Assembly (NCBI RefSeq): GCF_003788635.1
Contig: NZ_AYKH01000042.1
Location: 1-64,000 of the forward strand
DNA from: Salinisphaera orenii subsp. orenii MK-B5
GTDB taxonomy: Bacteria > Pseudomonadota > Gammaproteobacteria > Nevskiales > Salinisphaeraceae
Reading direction: 5' to 3'
DNA: 64,000 nt
In this document: one piece after another, positions 35,757-45,180 of the stretch
Numbering within the stretch: the stretch's first letter is position 1
Layout of the letters: each line of letters starts with the position of its first letter
Notes under the pieces: generated by a model
Seen by the model: only the letters and a program-made list of their open reading frames with translations
Databases searched by the model: none
Told to the model about the DNA's origin: nothing
Program-made: the position numbers and the translations under genes

Positions 35757-36539
35757 ATGAGCGCATCGATCCCGGATTTCGAGCACGCCCGGCTGACCTG
35801 CGACGACCGCGGCGTCTACACGCTGACGATCGTCGAGGCCGGCGCCCTGAACATTCTCGGCACGCCGGTGCTGCGCGGGCTGACCGACGCGCTGCAGTGG
35901 CTGGCCGGACGCACCGATCCGCGCGTACTGATCCTGCGCGGCAGCGGCGAGCGCGCCTTCGTCGCCGGCGCCGACATCCACGAGATGGCCGCGCTGGCGC
36001 CGGAGTCCGCGCGGGCCTTCATCACCCGCGTGCGTGCGCTGTGCGATGCGGTGCGGGCGCTGCCGGTACCCGTGATCGCCCGGGTGCCGGGCCACTGCCT
36101 CGGCGCCGGCATGGAGCTGGCCGCGGCCTGCGACATCCGGCTGGCCGCGAGCGCCGCCCGGGTCGGCATGCCCGAGGTGCGCGTCGGCCTGCCCTCGGTG
36201 GTGCACGCCGCGCTGCTGCCGGGCCTGATCGGCCAGGGCGCCAGCGACTGGCTGACGCTGACCGGCGAGACGGTCGACGCCGAGCAGGCCCGGGCCTGGG
36301 GATTCTTCCAGTTCGTCGCGGAGGCGCAGGAGCTGGACGCCCTCGTCGAACAGAGCGCGGCCGCGATCGTCGCCGCCGGAGCGCGGGCTGTCGGCGCCCA
36401 GAAGCGGCTGAACCAGCACTGGGCCGATGCCGATCTCGAGACCGCGCTCGATCACAGCGTGTCGGTCTTCGGCGCGGCCTTCGAGACCGACGAGCCGGCG
36501 CGCTGCATGGCGCCGTTTCTGCGCCGGCGGAGCGGGTGA
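35757..36539 (+). CDS. Enoyl-CoA hydratase/isomerase family protein
   Basis: A 260-residue crotonase-family protein. The oxyanion loop reads AFVAGADIHEM, and both catalytic glutamates are present (GHCLGAGMELAAA and GMPEVRVGLPSVV). The PSVVHAALLPGLIG stretch resembles enoyl-CoA hydratases with hydrophobic substrates, but the substrate is unknown. GGAG lies seven bases upstream of the ATG. Its TGA overlaps the GTG of the following membrane sulfatase-like gene, so the two are coupled although no shared pathway is obvious. Confidence 0.88.
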   Translation: MSASIPDFEHARLTCDDRGVYTLTIVEAGALNILGTPVLRGLTDALQWLAGRTDPRVLILRGSGERAFVAGADIHEMAALAPESARAFITRVRALCDAVRALPVPVIARVPGHCLGAGMELAAACDIRLAASAARVGMPEVRVGLPSVVHAALLPGLIGQGASDWLTLTGETVDAEQARAWGFFQFVAEAQELDALVEQSAAAIVAAGARAVGAQKRLNQHWADADLETALDHSVSVFGAAFETDEPARCMAPFLRRRSG

Positions 36540-38164
36540 TCGCGCTACTGCCGCACCGTACGCTGCGGGCCCGGGTCGGCGCGCCGCTGGCCATCGCGCT
36601 GGCCTATGCGGTCTTCGCCCTGCCGGCCGCACCCGCCGCGCCGACGGCCTATATCGGCCTGCCGATCGAGCTGGCGCTGCTCGTGCTCGCGGTCCTGATC
36701 ATGCCGGCGCCGCTGGCCCGGGCGACGCGCCTGGGGGCGACGCTGGCCGTGGGCCTGCTGCTGCTGTTCAAGCTGGTCGATCTCGCGACCCGGCTGGCCA
36801 TCGGCCGCAGCTTCAACCCGGCGCTGGACGCCGCCCTGCCCGGTTTCGGCTGGAACGTGCTCTCGCGGGCGCTCGGCCCGGGGGTGGCCGCGCTGCTGCT
36901 GGCCGCGATCGCACTGCTGTTCTTCGGCCTTCTGTGGCTGATCGCGGCCGGGCTGCGCGGACTGCAGGATTGGCCGCGTTCACGGCGTCGGGCCGCCGCG
37001 ATCGCGAGCGCCGGCCTCGCGGTCGCGGGCACACTCCTGCTGCTGGCGCCCGCAGCCGCGCGCCCGCCGCTGGTGGGCATCGACAACAGCCGCCTGCTGC
37101 TGGCCCGGGTGACCGAGACCCAGCGCGCGCTGCGCGATCTCGCCGTCTTTCGCGCGCGCCTGGCCAGGGGTTCGGCAACCGCCGACGACGGCGCCGATTT
37201 CGGCCCGCTGGCGGGCAAGGACGTGCTGTTCGTATTCGTCGAGTCCTACGGCCGCACCGTGTTCGAGCGGCCGCGCTATGCGGACACGATCGGCCCGCGG
37301 CTGGCCGCATTCGAACGCCGGCTCGCCGACGCCGGCTTCGGCGCGCGCAGCGGCTGGCTGACCTCGCCGACCGTGGGCGGCCAGAGCTGGCTCGCCCACG
37401 GCACGCTGTTCTCGGGGCTGTGGGTGGACAACCAGGCGCGCTACGAGCAGCTGGTGGCCAGCGAGCGCGTCTCGCTCAACCGTCGTTTCCGGGCGGCGGG
37501 CTGGCGCACGGTCGCGGTCATGCCCGCCATCACCCGGGCCTGGCCCGAGGGCGAGTGGTTCGGCTACGACCGCGTCTACGGCGTCGACGATCTGGGCTAT
37601 GAAGGCCGGCCCTTCAACTGGGTGACCATGCCGGACCAGTACACCCTGGCCGCACTCCAGCGCCGCGAGCTCGCCCGCGGCGACGACGACCCGGTGATGG
37701 CCGAAGTCGCGCTCATCTCCAGCCACGCGCCGTGGACGCCGATTCCGCCGCTGCTGGACTGGTCGGCGGTGGGCGACGGCCAGGTGTTCGACGCCTACGC
37801 CGACGCCGGCGATCCGCCGTCCGTGGTCTGGCAGGACAACGAGCGCGTGCGCGCCCAGTACCGCAAGGCCATCGACTACGCGCTGGCGACGCTGGCCTCC
37901 TTCGTCGAGACCTACGGCCACGAGGATCTGGTGCTGGTGATCCTCGGCGATCATCAGCCCGCGCCGCTGGTCACCGGCGATGCGGCGACCCGGGACGTGC
38001 CCGTGCATCTGATCGCCGCGGACGCCGACGTGCTGTCGGCGATCGACGGCTGGCAGTGGGCGCGGGGCATGCGGCCGACCGCGACGACACCGGTCTGGCG
38101 CATGGACGCGTTCCGCGACCGTTTCCTCGACGCCTTCGAGTCCGGCGACCGCACGGCCCGATAG
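36536..38164 (+). CDS. Membrane-bound sulfatase/LTA synthase-like enzyme
   Basis: About 542 residues from a GTG that overlaps the previous stop (GTGA). Four to five membrane segments fill residues 10-180. A periplasmic domain of the alkaline phosphatase superfamily follows, with VLFVFVESYGRTVFERP near 225, SPTVGGQSWLAHGTLFSG, and the metal-ligand region VLVILGDHQPAP near the end. Relatives transfer phosphoglycerol or phosphoethanolamine to envelope polymers, or hydrolyse sulfate esters; the reaction here cannot be told. The coupling to an enoyl-CoA hydratase gene is unusual. Confidence 0.8.
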   Translation: MIALLPHRTLRARVGAPLAIALAYAVFALPAAPAAPTAYIGLPIELALLVLAVLIMPAPLARATRLGATLAVGLLLLFKLVDLATRLAIGRSFNPALDAALPGFGWNVLSRALGPGVAALLLAAIALLFFGLLWLIAAGLRGLQDWPRSRRRAAAIASAGLAVAGTLLLLAPAAARPPLVGIDNSRLLLARVTETQRALRDLAVFRARLARGSATADDGADFGPLAGKDVLFVFVESYGRTVFERPRYADTIGPRLAAFERRLADAGFGARSGWLTSPTVGGQSWLAHGTLFSGLWVDNQARYEQLVASERVSLNRRFRAAGWRTVAVMPAITRAWPEGEWFGYDRVYGVDDLGYEGRPFNWVTMPDQYTLAALQRRELARGDDDPVMAEVALISSHAPWTPIPPLLDWSAVGDGQVFDAYADAGDPPSVVWQDNERVRAQYRKAIDYALATLASFVETYGHEDLVLVILGDHQPAPLVTGDAATRDVPVHLIAADADVLSAIDGWQWARGMRPTATTPVWRMDAFRDRFLDAFESGDRTAR

Positions 38165-38216
38165 ACGACCGTCGGCGCCGCAGCCGCTCGCCGGGCGCTG
38201 GGCCGAACCCGTTGCT

Positions 38217-38243
38217 GCCGGGCCGGGCGGCGGCCGGCCCGGC
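38217..38243. terminator. GC hairpin between convergent genes
   Basis: GCCGGGCC and GGCCCGGC pair around an 11-base loop between the stops of the sulfatase-like gene and pyc. No T-run follows on either strand, so this is a possible but weak terminator. Confidence 0.4.
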
Positions 38244-38248
38244 GTCCG

Positions 38249-41200
38249 CTAGCCGCTCTCCAGGGTCACCAGCAGATCGCCCGCCGCGACGGTGACGCCG
38301 CTGGAGACGTGCAGCTCGGCGACCCGGCCGGCGTGCGGCGCCGAGATGGTGGTCTCCATCTTCATCGCCTCCAGCCCGAGCAGCGCCTCGCCGGCGGCGA
38401 CCTCCTGGCCGACCTGCACGGCGGTATGCACCACCATGCCGGGCATGGGCGCGCCGACGTGATCGGGATTGGCCTTGTCCGCCTTGGGGTGGGCCGCGGC
38501 GGCATCGCTGCCGGCCTTGGCGATGCGGATCGGCCGCGGCTGGCCGTTGAGCTCGAAGAACAGCCGCACGATGCCGGCCTCGTCGGCCTCGGCCTGCCCC
38601 TGCAGGCTGATGATCAGCCGCTTGCCGGTCTCGATGTCGACGTGGGTCTCCTCCTCGCCGCGCAGGCCGTAGAAGAAGACCTGGGTCGACAGGCCGCTGA
38701 CGTCGCCGTAGCGCTGCCGGTGCGCGACGTAGTCGGCGAAGACCTTCGGATACATCAGATGCGAGGCCAGTTCCGCGTCCGAGAGCTCGGCGCCGAGCGC
38801 GGCTTCCGCGGCCTGCTTCTCCGCGGCCAGGTCCACGGGCTCGAGCAGCGCGCCCGGCCGATCGGTCAGCGGCGGTTCGCCGCGCAGCACCTTGGCCTGC
38901 AGATCCTTCGGGAAGCCGTCGGCCGGAAAGCCGAGCTCGCCCTTGAACAGCGCGACGACCGAATCGGGAAAGTCGATATCGACGTTCGGATCGGCGATCT
39001 CAGCCGCGGTGCGATCGTTGGAGACCATGTGCAGGGCCATGTCGCCGACCACCTTGGAGGTGGGCGTGACCTTCACGATGTCGCCGAACAGCTGGTTCAC
39101 CTCGGCATAGGCCTTCGCGATCTCGGGCCAGCGCTCGGCCAGGCCCAGCGCGCGGGCCTGCTCGCGCAGATTGGTGTACTGCCCACCCGGCATCTCGTGG
39201 CGATAGACGTCGGCCGTGCCCGAGCGCACGTTGGCCTCGAACGGCGCGTAGACGCTGCGCACGCCCTCCCAGTAGTCGGACAGCGACTGCATGCTTGCAC
39301 GGTCGAGGCCCGGATCGCGCTCGGTGTGTTCGAGCGCGGCCGCCATCGAGCCGAGGTTCGGTTGCGAGGTCAGCCCGCTCATCGAATCCAGCGCGCCGTC
39401 GATGGCGTCCACGCCCGCCTCGACCGCGGCCAACAGCGTGGAGGCCGCGATGCCGGAGGTGTCGTGGGTGTGGAAGTGGATCGGCAGGCTGATCTCTTCC
39501 TTGAGCGCCCGCACGAGCGCGCGCGCCGCCTTCGGCCGGCAGATCCCGGCCATGTCCTTGATGCCCAGCACGTGGGCCCCGGCGGCCTCCAGCGCCTTCG
39601 CCTTGTCGACGTAGTACTTGAGGTTGTATTTCGGCCGGCCTTCGTCGAACAGATCGCCGGTGTAGCAGATCGCGGCCTCGCAGACGGCGCCGGCCTCGAT
39701 GACCGCGTCCATGGCCACGCGCATGTTGTCGACCCCGTTGAGCGAGTCGAACACGCGGAAGATATCGATGCCGTTTTGAGCCGCCTGGGCCACGAAGTAG
39801 CGCACGACGTTGTCGGGGTAGTTGGTGTAGCCGACCGCGTTGGAGGCCCGCAGCAGCATCTGCAGCGGGATGTTGGGCGCGGCTTCGCGGATGCGACGCA
39901 GCCGGTCCCAGGGGTCCTCCTTGAGAAAGCGCAGGGCGACGTCGAAGGTCGCCCCGCCCCAGCATTCCAGCGACAGCAGCCCCGGCAGCAGGCGCGCGTA
40001 GTGGGGCGCGACGGCGGCGATGTCGCGGGTGCGCATGCGGGTGGCCAGCAGCGACTGGTGGGCGTCGCGCATGGTGGTGTCGGTGAGCAGCACGCGTGGC
40101 TGGTCGCGCAGCCACTGGCCGAAGGCGGCCGGGCCGCGCTCGAGCAGTTCGTCGCGGAGCCCGCGCGGCGGCGGCGCGGTCAGGTCGCAGGCCGGCAGCG
40201 GCGCTTCGGGGAAGACGCCGCCGGGCACGCTGCGGCCTTCCATCTGCGGGTGGCCGTTGACGGTGACGTCGCCGATGTAGCGCAGCAGCCGCGTCGCCCG
40301 ATCCTGGCGGGTCTTGAACTCGAACAGCTCCGGCGTGGTGTCGATGAAGCGCGTGGTGTACTCGGCCGCCGCGAACTTCGGGTGGCCGATGACGTTCTCG
40401 AGGAACTGCAGGTTGGTCGACAGCCCGCGGATGCGGAACTCGCGCAGCGCGCGATCCATGCGAGCGATGGTGGCGTCGACCGTGCGCGCCCAGGTCGTGA
40501 CCTTGACCAGCAGCGAGTCGTAGTAGGGCGTGATCACCGCGCCGGTGTAGGCGGTGCCGCCGTCCAGACGCACGCCGAAACCGGCGGAACTGCGGTAGGC
40601 GGTCAGGCGGCCGTGGTCGGGGGCGAAGCCGTTCTCGGGATCCTCCGTGGTCACGCGGCACTGGAGCGCGTGGCCGTCTATGGTGATCGCGTCCTGGCCC
40701 GGCAGCGCCTCGTCCGCACCGATGGCCCCGCCCTCGGCGATGCGGATCTGCGCACGCACGATGTCCACGCCGGTGACTTCCTCGGTGACCGTGTGCTCGA
40801 CCTGAATGCGCGGATTGACCTCGATGAAATAGAACGCGCCGCTGTCCACGTCGAGCAGGAATTCCACCGTGCCCGCGCCGACGTAGCCCACCTCGCGGCA
40901 CAGGCGCAGGGCCGCGTCGCACAGGCCCGCCCGGGTCTCGGCGTCCAGATAGGGCGCGGGCGCGCGCTCGACCACCTTCTGGTTGCGCCGCTGCACCGAG
41001 CAGTCGCGCTCGAACAGGTGCACCACGTTGCCGTGGGCATCGCCCAGAACCTGGACCTCGACGTGGCGGGCTCGCTCGATGAGCTTTTCCAGATAGACGG
41101 CGTCGTTGCCGAACGCCGAGCCCGCCTCGCTGCGCGCGGTGGCCACCTCGCCGAGCAGCGCGTCGGCATCCTCCACCCGCCGCATGCCGCGGCCGCCGCC

Positions 41201-41698
41201 GCCCCAGCTGGCCTTGATCATGATCGGGAAGCCGACGTCCGTCGCGGCGCGCTCGACCGCGGCATCGTCATCCGGCAACTCCTCCGAGGCCGGCACCACC
41301 GGCACCCGCGTGCGCTCGGCGGCATGCCGGGCCGAGACCTTGTCGCCGAAGGCCTCGAGCACCTCGGCAGGCGGCCCGATGAAGATGATGCCGGCCTCGG
41401 CACAGGCCCGCGCCAGCGCCGGATTCTCCGACAGAAAACCGTAGCCGGGATGAATGGCATCCGCGCCCGCCGTGCGGGCGATCTCCACGATCGTTTCGAT
41501 ATCCAGATAGGCCGCGATGGGCTTTTCGCCCTCGCCGACCAGATAGCTTTCGTCCGCCTTGAAGCGGTGCAGGGCGAAGCGATCCTCCTGGGCATAGATC
41601 GCCACCGTGCGGATGCCCATCTCGTTGGCCGCGCGCATGACGCGAATGGCGATCTCGCCGCGGTTGGCGACGAGCAGCTTCTGTATCTTTTCCGGCAT
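38249..41698 (-). CDS. pyc: Pyruvate carboxylase
   Basis: A single-chain 1149-residue biotin enzyme making oxaloacetate from pyruvate and bicarbonate. Domain order is biotin carboxylase (KLLVANRGEIAIRV near residue 8, ATP loop KASWGGGGRGMR), carboxyltransferase (LLTDTTMRDAHQSLLATR near residue 540), and the C-terminal biotinyl domain with EAMKMET, biotinylated lysine 1113. It is full length. GGGGGAG lies just before the ATG at 41698; the longer open frame upstream is not coding. The neighbouring propionyl-CoA-producing operon feeds the TCA cycle as well, which may explain proximity. Confidence 0.97.
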   Translation of the reverse strand: MPEKIQKLLVANRGEIAIRVMRAANEMGIRTVAIYAQEDRFALHRFKADESYLVGEGEKPIAAYLDIETIVEIARTAGADAIHPGYGFLSENPALARACAEAGIIFIGPPAEVLEAFGDKVSARHAAERTRVPVVPASEELPDDDAAVERAATDVGFPIMIKASWGGGGRGMRRVEDADALLGEVATARSEAGSAFGNDAVYLEKLIERARHVEVQVLGDAHGNVVHLFERDCSVQRRNQKVVERAPAPYLDAETRAGLCDAALRLCREVGYVGAGTVEFLLDVDSGAFYFIEVNPRIQVEHTVTEEVTGVDIVRAQIRIAEGGAIGADEALPGQDAITIDGHALQCRVTTEDPENGFAPDHGRLTAYRSSAGFGVRLDGGTAYTGAVITPYYDSLLVKVTTWARTVDATIARMDRALREFRIRGLSTNLQFLENVIGHPKFAAAEYTTRFIDTTPELFEFKTRQDRATRLLRYIGDVTVNGHPQMEGRSVPGGVFPEAPLPACDLTAPPPRGLRDELLERGPAAFGQWLRDQPRVLLTDTTMRDAHQSLLATRMRTRDIAAVAPHYARLLPGLLSLECWGGATFDVALRFLKEDPWDRLRRIREAAPNIPLQMLLRASNAVGYTNYPDNVVRYFVAQAAQNGIDIFRVFDSLNGVDNMRVAMDAVIEAGAVCEAAICYTGDLFDEGRPKYNLKYYVDKAKALEAAGAHVLGIKDMAGICRPKAARALVRALKEEISLPIHFHTHDTSGIAASTLLAAVEAGVDAIDGALDSMSGLTSQPNLGSMAAALEHTERDPGLDRASMQSLSDYWEGVRSVYAPFEANVRSGTADVYRHEMPGGQYTNLREQARALGLAERWPEIAKAYAEVNQLFGDIVKVTPTSKVVGDMALHMVSNDRTAAEIADPNVDIDFPDSVVALFKGELGFPADGFPKDLQAKVLRGEPPLTDRPGALLEPVDLAAEKQAAEAALGAELSDAELASHLMYPKVFADYVAHRQRYGDVSGLSTQVFFYGLRGEEETHVDIETGKRLIISLQGQAEADEAGIVRLFFELNGQPRPIRIAKAGSDAAAAHPKADKANPDHVGAPMPGMVVHTAVQVGQEVAAGEALLGLEAMKMETTISAPHAGRVAELHVSSGVTVAAGDLLVTLESG

Positions 41699-41772
41699 GA
41701 ACTCCCCCGACACAACGTCGCTGCGTGCCAGCGTACGCTGCCACATGCGTTCTGTAACTGGATGCTGTTTAC

Positions 41773-41778
41773 AGTATA
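41773..41778 (-). promoter_or_regulatory. Possible pyc -10 element
   Basis: TATACT on the minus strand lies 75 bases upstream of the pyc ATG in an AT-rich island. No good -35 hexamer is seen, so the assignment is weak. Confidence 0.35.
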
Positions 41779-41809
41779 CGAAAAGGCACGACAAGCGCCC
41801 GATCGCGCC

Positions 41810-41850
41810 AAAAAGAGCCCCGATGTCGGGAGGCGTAAAGACATCGGAGC
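41810..41850 (-). terminator. Rho-independent terminator between ZIP gene and pyc
   Basis: On the minus strand GCTCCGATGTC pairs with GACATCGGGGC (11 pairs, one wobble) around a 12-base loop, followed by TCTTTTTGG. It lies 265 bases after the ZIP stop and 112 bases before the pyc start. It either ends the TonB-ZIP transcript or acts as an attenuator in a pyc leader. The rest of the 41699-42114 gap holds no recognisable gene. Confidence 0.85.
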
Positions 41851-42114
41851 AAGACGAGACATCGACACGACGCAGTTGAGGGGTCGCCGGCAGTCGAACG
41901 GTCCCCTGCCCGCCCGGCAACGCCTGAGTCCACGGCCGCCCGGCACGCGGATCGAACGCACGCGTCGTCGGTCACTAAGCAAACATCGACCCGCGCCGCG
42001 CGCCGCTCGACGCGGTTCACAGCGATGGGCGTGATCGGCCGTCGGCGATCGCCCTTGGGCGCATACCGCCTGCGGTGGCGAACGCCATGCCGAGCGCCCC
42101 ATGCAGACGAACGC

Positions 42115-42933
42115 TCAGCCGAAGGCGATACGCAGCGCCATCATCAGGCCCATGCCGACGCCCACCGGCAGCCAGATCCGCCAGCCGGGCGACTCGACGG
42201 CCGCGCCGCCGGGCCCTTCCAGCGCCACGCATTCCAGGCCGACGTGCAGGAAGACGCCGGCGGCCAGCCCCTGGCACACCGCGCCCACCGCGGCAGAGGG
42301 CGGCAGCACTGCGCTGGCCGTTGCGACCGGCACCGCCACGACTCCCACCGCACAGGCCGGCAACGCGACGCCGGCGAGTGCCCCGCCCTGCGCGCGCAGG
42401 CGGCGGGCGACGGCGTAACCGGCCGGCAGTTTGTGCGCGACGATGACCGTGCCCAGCCACAGCCCGAGCTCGGGCATCTGCCCGTAGAGCATGCCGATGA
42501 CCACACCGGCGCCGGCTGAATGCACGGTCAGCGCAATCAGACGGGATTCGCCCAGCGCGCCCGGCGGCCAGGCCCGTTCGCGACAGGTCCGGTGCAGCGC
42601 AAGGCCGAACAGCAGTCCCAGCGCCACGCCCAGACCCGCCAGCGGCGGGTCCAGTTCGATCGCCGCCGGCAGCAGCAGAACACAGGCCGCCGCTATCATC
42701 GCGCCCCCGGCCACGCCGTCGAGGGCCTGCCATGCCGTACTCGAGCCCGTCGCCCGGTAACCAAGCACGGCGCCGGCAGACATCCCGGCACAGGCGACCA
42801 GGGCGATTAGGGCGACCTTGTCGTATCCGGCCAGCGCGCCGAGCGCGACCACGCACAGAAAGACCAGCCCTATCGCATGGCCGGCGCCGCGCCCGCGCGG
42901 GTCGGCCGCTGCACCCGTACCGGTATGGCCCAT
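42115..42933 (-). CDS. ZIP family metal transporter
   Basis: A 272-residue inner-membrane protein with eight predicted segments. The ZIP metal-site helices are recognisable as LTVHSAGAGVVIGM and VIVAHKLPAGYAVA. The latter replaces the usual HxxPEG with HKLPAG, so one acidic ligand is missing. It most likely imports zinc or a similar divalent ion. Its ATG begins two bases after the TonB receptor stop, so outer- and inner-membrane uptake steps are made from one transcript behind a Zur-like operator. Confidence 0.85.
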   Translation of the reverse strand: MGHTGTGAAADPRGRGAGHAIGLVFLCVVALGALAGYDKVALIALVACAGMSAGAVLGYRATGSSTAWQALDGVAGGAMIAAACVLLLPAAIELDPPLAGLGVALGLLFGLALHRTCRERAWPPGALGESRLIALTVHSAGAGVVIGMLYGQMPELGLWLGTVIVAHKLPAGYAVARRLRAQGGALAGVALPACAVGVVAVPVATASAVLPPSAAVGAVCQGLAAGVFLHVGLECVALEGPGGAAVESPGWRIWLPVGVGMGLMMALRIAFG

Positions 42934-42935
42934 CG

Positions 42936-45113
42936 CTAGCCCCCGAACGGCAGACGCGCGGTCAGCCGGATGTCACGCCCCGGCGACAGCGCATAGCCCT
43001 TGTAGGTATCGAGAAAGCCGCGATAGTCCTCGTCGAGCAGGTTGTTGACGGCCAGATCGAGATGCACGGTCTGACCGGCGATCTGCGGTGAAAACCCGGC
43101 ACCGAGATCGACGAGATAGTAGTCGTCGGTCGAAGCCGAGCCGAACGGCGCATCGTCGAACTGGGCGAACGGCTCGCCCGGCGCGGCGTCCTTCGACGCG
43201 TAATAGCTGAGCTTGACCGAGGCCCGCGGATCGCGCAGCCAGCCTTCGTTGGCGGGCGTGAAATCCGCGCCGAGGCTGACGCTGTCGGCCGGCAGCAGCG
43301 GCAGTTCGTCGCCGTTGTCGCGGCGTTCGCCGTCGACGGTCTCGCCGGTGAGCGACAGAGTGACGGCATCGCTGACGTCGGCTTCGATCGACAACTCGGC
43401 GCCGATCAGCCGTGCATCGGTCTGGTCGTTCGCCAACACCGGCAGGCCGGCCATGGTTTCGCCGGTATCGCGCAGGAAGATGTAGTTGTCGATCGTATTG
43501 CGATAGACGGTGGCCTTGGCCCGCAGGGTGTCGGATGCCCAGCGTAGCGACAGGTCGGTATTCAGCGAGGTCTCTTCCTCGAGGTCCGGATCGCCCACCT
43601 GGAATGCCGCGACGCCACCGTGCTGGCCGGCCGCGTACAGCTCGAACAGGCTCGGTGAGCGAAAACCGCGACCGACGTTGGCCGCGACCGACAGCCGGTC
43701 GGTCAGGCTGTAGATACCACCCAGGGAGCCGGTGATCACATCGTAGGACTGTTTGTCGGCATCGACCACGCTGGCCGAGGGGTTGGCCGTCTTGGACGCC
43801 TCGCCCTCGACTTCGTGATGGTCGTAGCGCAGCCCGGCCTGAAGCAATAGATCGCCGATGCCTTTCTCCTCGAACGCGAAAATCGCAGCATTGTCGACGG
43901 TGCCGCCCGGCGAGAGCTGGGTGGTGCCGCGCGAGACCTGGTCCTTGGTGACGTATTCGATACCCACCGTGCCACCGTCCAGCCCGAGGACCGGGCCGTG
44001 CTGGCCTTCCAACCGTGCGGTGTACTGATCGAATTCGATATCGATGGCGTTGTCGAAACCGGCCGCGCGCGGCGTGCCGGCCACGTTCGAGCGGCGACGG
44101 TTGTTCTGCCAGACGAGCCTGGGTTTCCAGGTGATGCTGCCGACCTGTTTCTCCCCGGCGAGCTCGATCTGTTCGTTGTCGATGTACTGGCCCACCCCTT
44201 CTTCGCCGGCCGCGGGCGGCAGATTGCCGGCCGGCGGCGGCAGCAGGAAGTTGTGTTCGTCGTTGAAGCGCGAATAGCGCGCGGTCCACTTCCCGCCGTC
44301 GTCGTCGCGATAGCCGAGCGCGAAGTCGCCGTTGACCTGGTCGAAATCGGTATACCCCAGCTGGCCGGTATAGGCCGGCGCATCCCGGAACCGTTCGGCC
44401 GGCGGCGGCGGGAAATAGGTCGACTCATCCGGGGTTTCGATATCGCCCGCGCTGCGCCGGACGATACCGGCGGCATAGCCGAGGCGGCCGTTGCCGCCGC
44501 TGGCCTTGATGCCGGTATCCCATTGGTCGTTGTTGGTGGAATAGCGGGTGAGCGTTTCGCCTTCGACCGGGGTATCCCAGGCGATGTCGGGCGGCAGCAG
44601 GTTGATCGCGCCGCCCAGCGCGCTGGAGCCGTAGAGCACGCTCGATGCGCCGCGCACGACTTCAACGCGATCCAGCAGGAACGTGTCGGTGGTCGGCATA
44701 TGACGTACGCCGAACTGCTGGTGATCCACGCCCACGCCGTTGGACAGGATCTTGATGCGCTCGCCCGACAAGCCGCGGATGACCGGTTTGCCCACACTGT
44801 TGCCGGTGCTGATCGAATTCACGCCGGCCAGATCGTCGACCGCTTCGCCGAGGTTGCTCGCGCCCTGGGCTTCCATCGCATCGGAATCGACGATATCGAC
44901 ATCGGCGGCCTGCGACAGCGGGCTGCCGGGCAGCGGCGCGCCGGTGACCGAAATCGGGCCGAGCGCACGTTCCGTTGACGGCGCATCGAGGGCCCCGAGC
45001 GATTCTGCCGCGGAGCCATCCGCGTCCTGAGCTGCGGCATACGAATGAAATAACGTTGCAGCAACCAGGCCGGCAATGCCGACGTGGCGCCGGCGCGTAG
45101 GCGATGCCCCCAT
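42936..45113 (-). CDS. TonB-dependent receptor (predicted zinc uptake)
   Basis: A 725-residue outer-membrane receptor. It has a signal peptide (cleavage near AAAQ, residue 29), a TonB-box-like PISVTG, a plug domain (ALGGAINLL, VRGASSVLYGSSA), and a 22-strand barrel ending in PFGG. Histidine-containing segments such as GVDHQQFGVRHMPTTD in the plug resemble ZnuD-type receptors. Coupling to a ZIP transporter and a Zur-like box 40-60 bases upstream point to zinc uptake under zinc limitation. Substrate remains inferred. Confidence 0.9.
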   Translation of the reverse strand: MGASPTRRRHVGIAGLVAATLFHSYAAAQDADGSAAESLGALDAPSTERALGPISVTGAPLPGSPLSQAADVDIVDSDAMEAQGASNLGEAVDDLAGVNSISTGNSVGKPVIRGLSGERIKILSNGVGVDHQQFGVRHMPTTDTFLLDRVEVVRGASSVLYGSSALGGAINLLPPDIAWDTPVEGETLTRYSTNNDQWDTGIKASGGNGRLGYAAGIVRRSAGDIETPDESTYFPPPPAERFRDAPAYTGQLGYTDFDQVNGDFALGYRDDDGGKWTARYSRFNDEHNFLLPPPAGNLPPAAGEEGVGQYIDNEQIELAGEKQVGSITWKPRLVWQNNRRRSNVAGTPRAAGFDNAIDIEFDQYTARLEGQHGPVLGLDGGTVGIEYVTKDQVSRGTTQLSPGGTVDNAAIFAFEEKGIGDLLLQAGLRYDHHEVEGEASKTANPSASVVDADKQSYDVITGSLGGIYSLTDRLSVAANVGRGFRSPSLFELYAAGQHGGVAAFQVGDPDLEEETSLNTDLSLRWASDTLRAKATVYRNTIDNYIFLRDTGETMAGLPVLANDQTDARLIGAELSIEADVSDAVTLSLTGETVDGERRDNGDELPLLPADSVSLGADFTPANEGWLRDPRASVKLSYYASKDAAPGEPFAQFDDAPFGSASTDDYYLVDLGAGFSPQIAGQTVHLDLAVNNLLDEDYRGFLDTYKGYALSPGRDIRLTARLPFGG

Positions 45114-45156
45114 GAAATGCTCCCTTGTCGAATGATGGTCCTGAGACGCGGCCTAT

Positions 45157-45177
45157 ATTGTTATATTATTACGTTTC
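45157..45177. promoter_or_regulatory. Predicted Zur operator of TonB-ZIP operon
   Basis: Read on the minus strand the site is GAAACGTAATAATATAACAAT, close to the published Zur consensus GAAA-TGTTATAATATAAC-A. It lies 44 bases upstream of the receptor ATG and shares TGTTATAT with the site at 19977. Confidence 0.7.
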
Positions 45178-45180
45178 AAT

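Noticed and set aside
38309-42034. 1241-codon open frame on the plus strand
   Set aside because: It is the antisense shadow of pyruvate carboxylase and has no recognisable domain.
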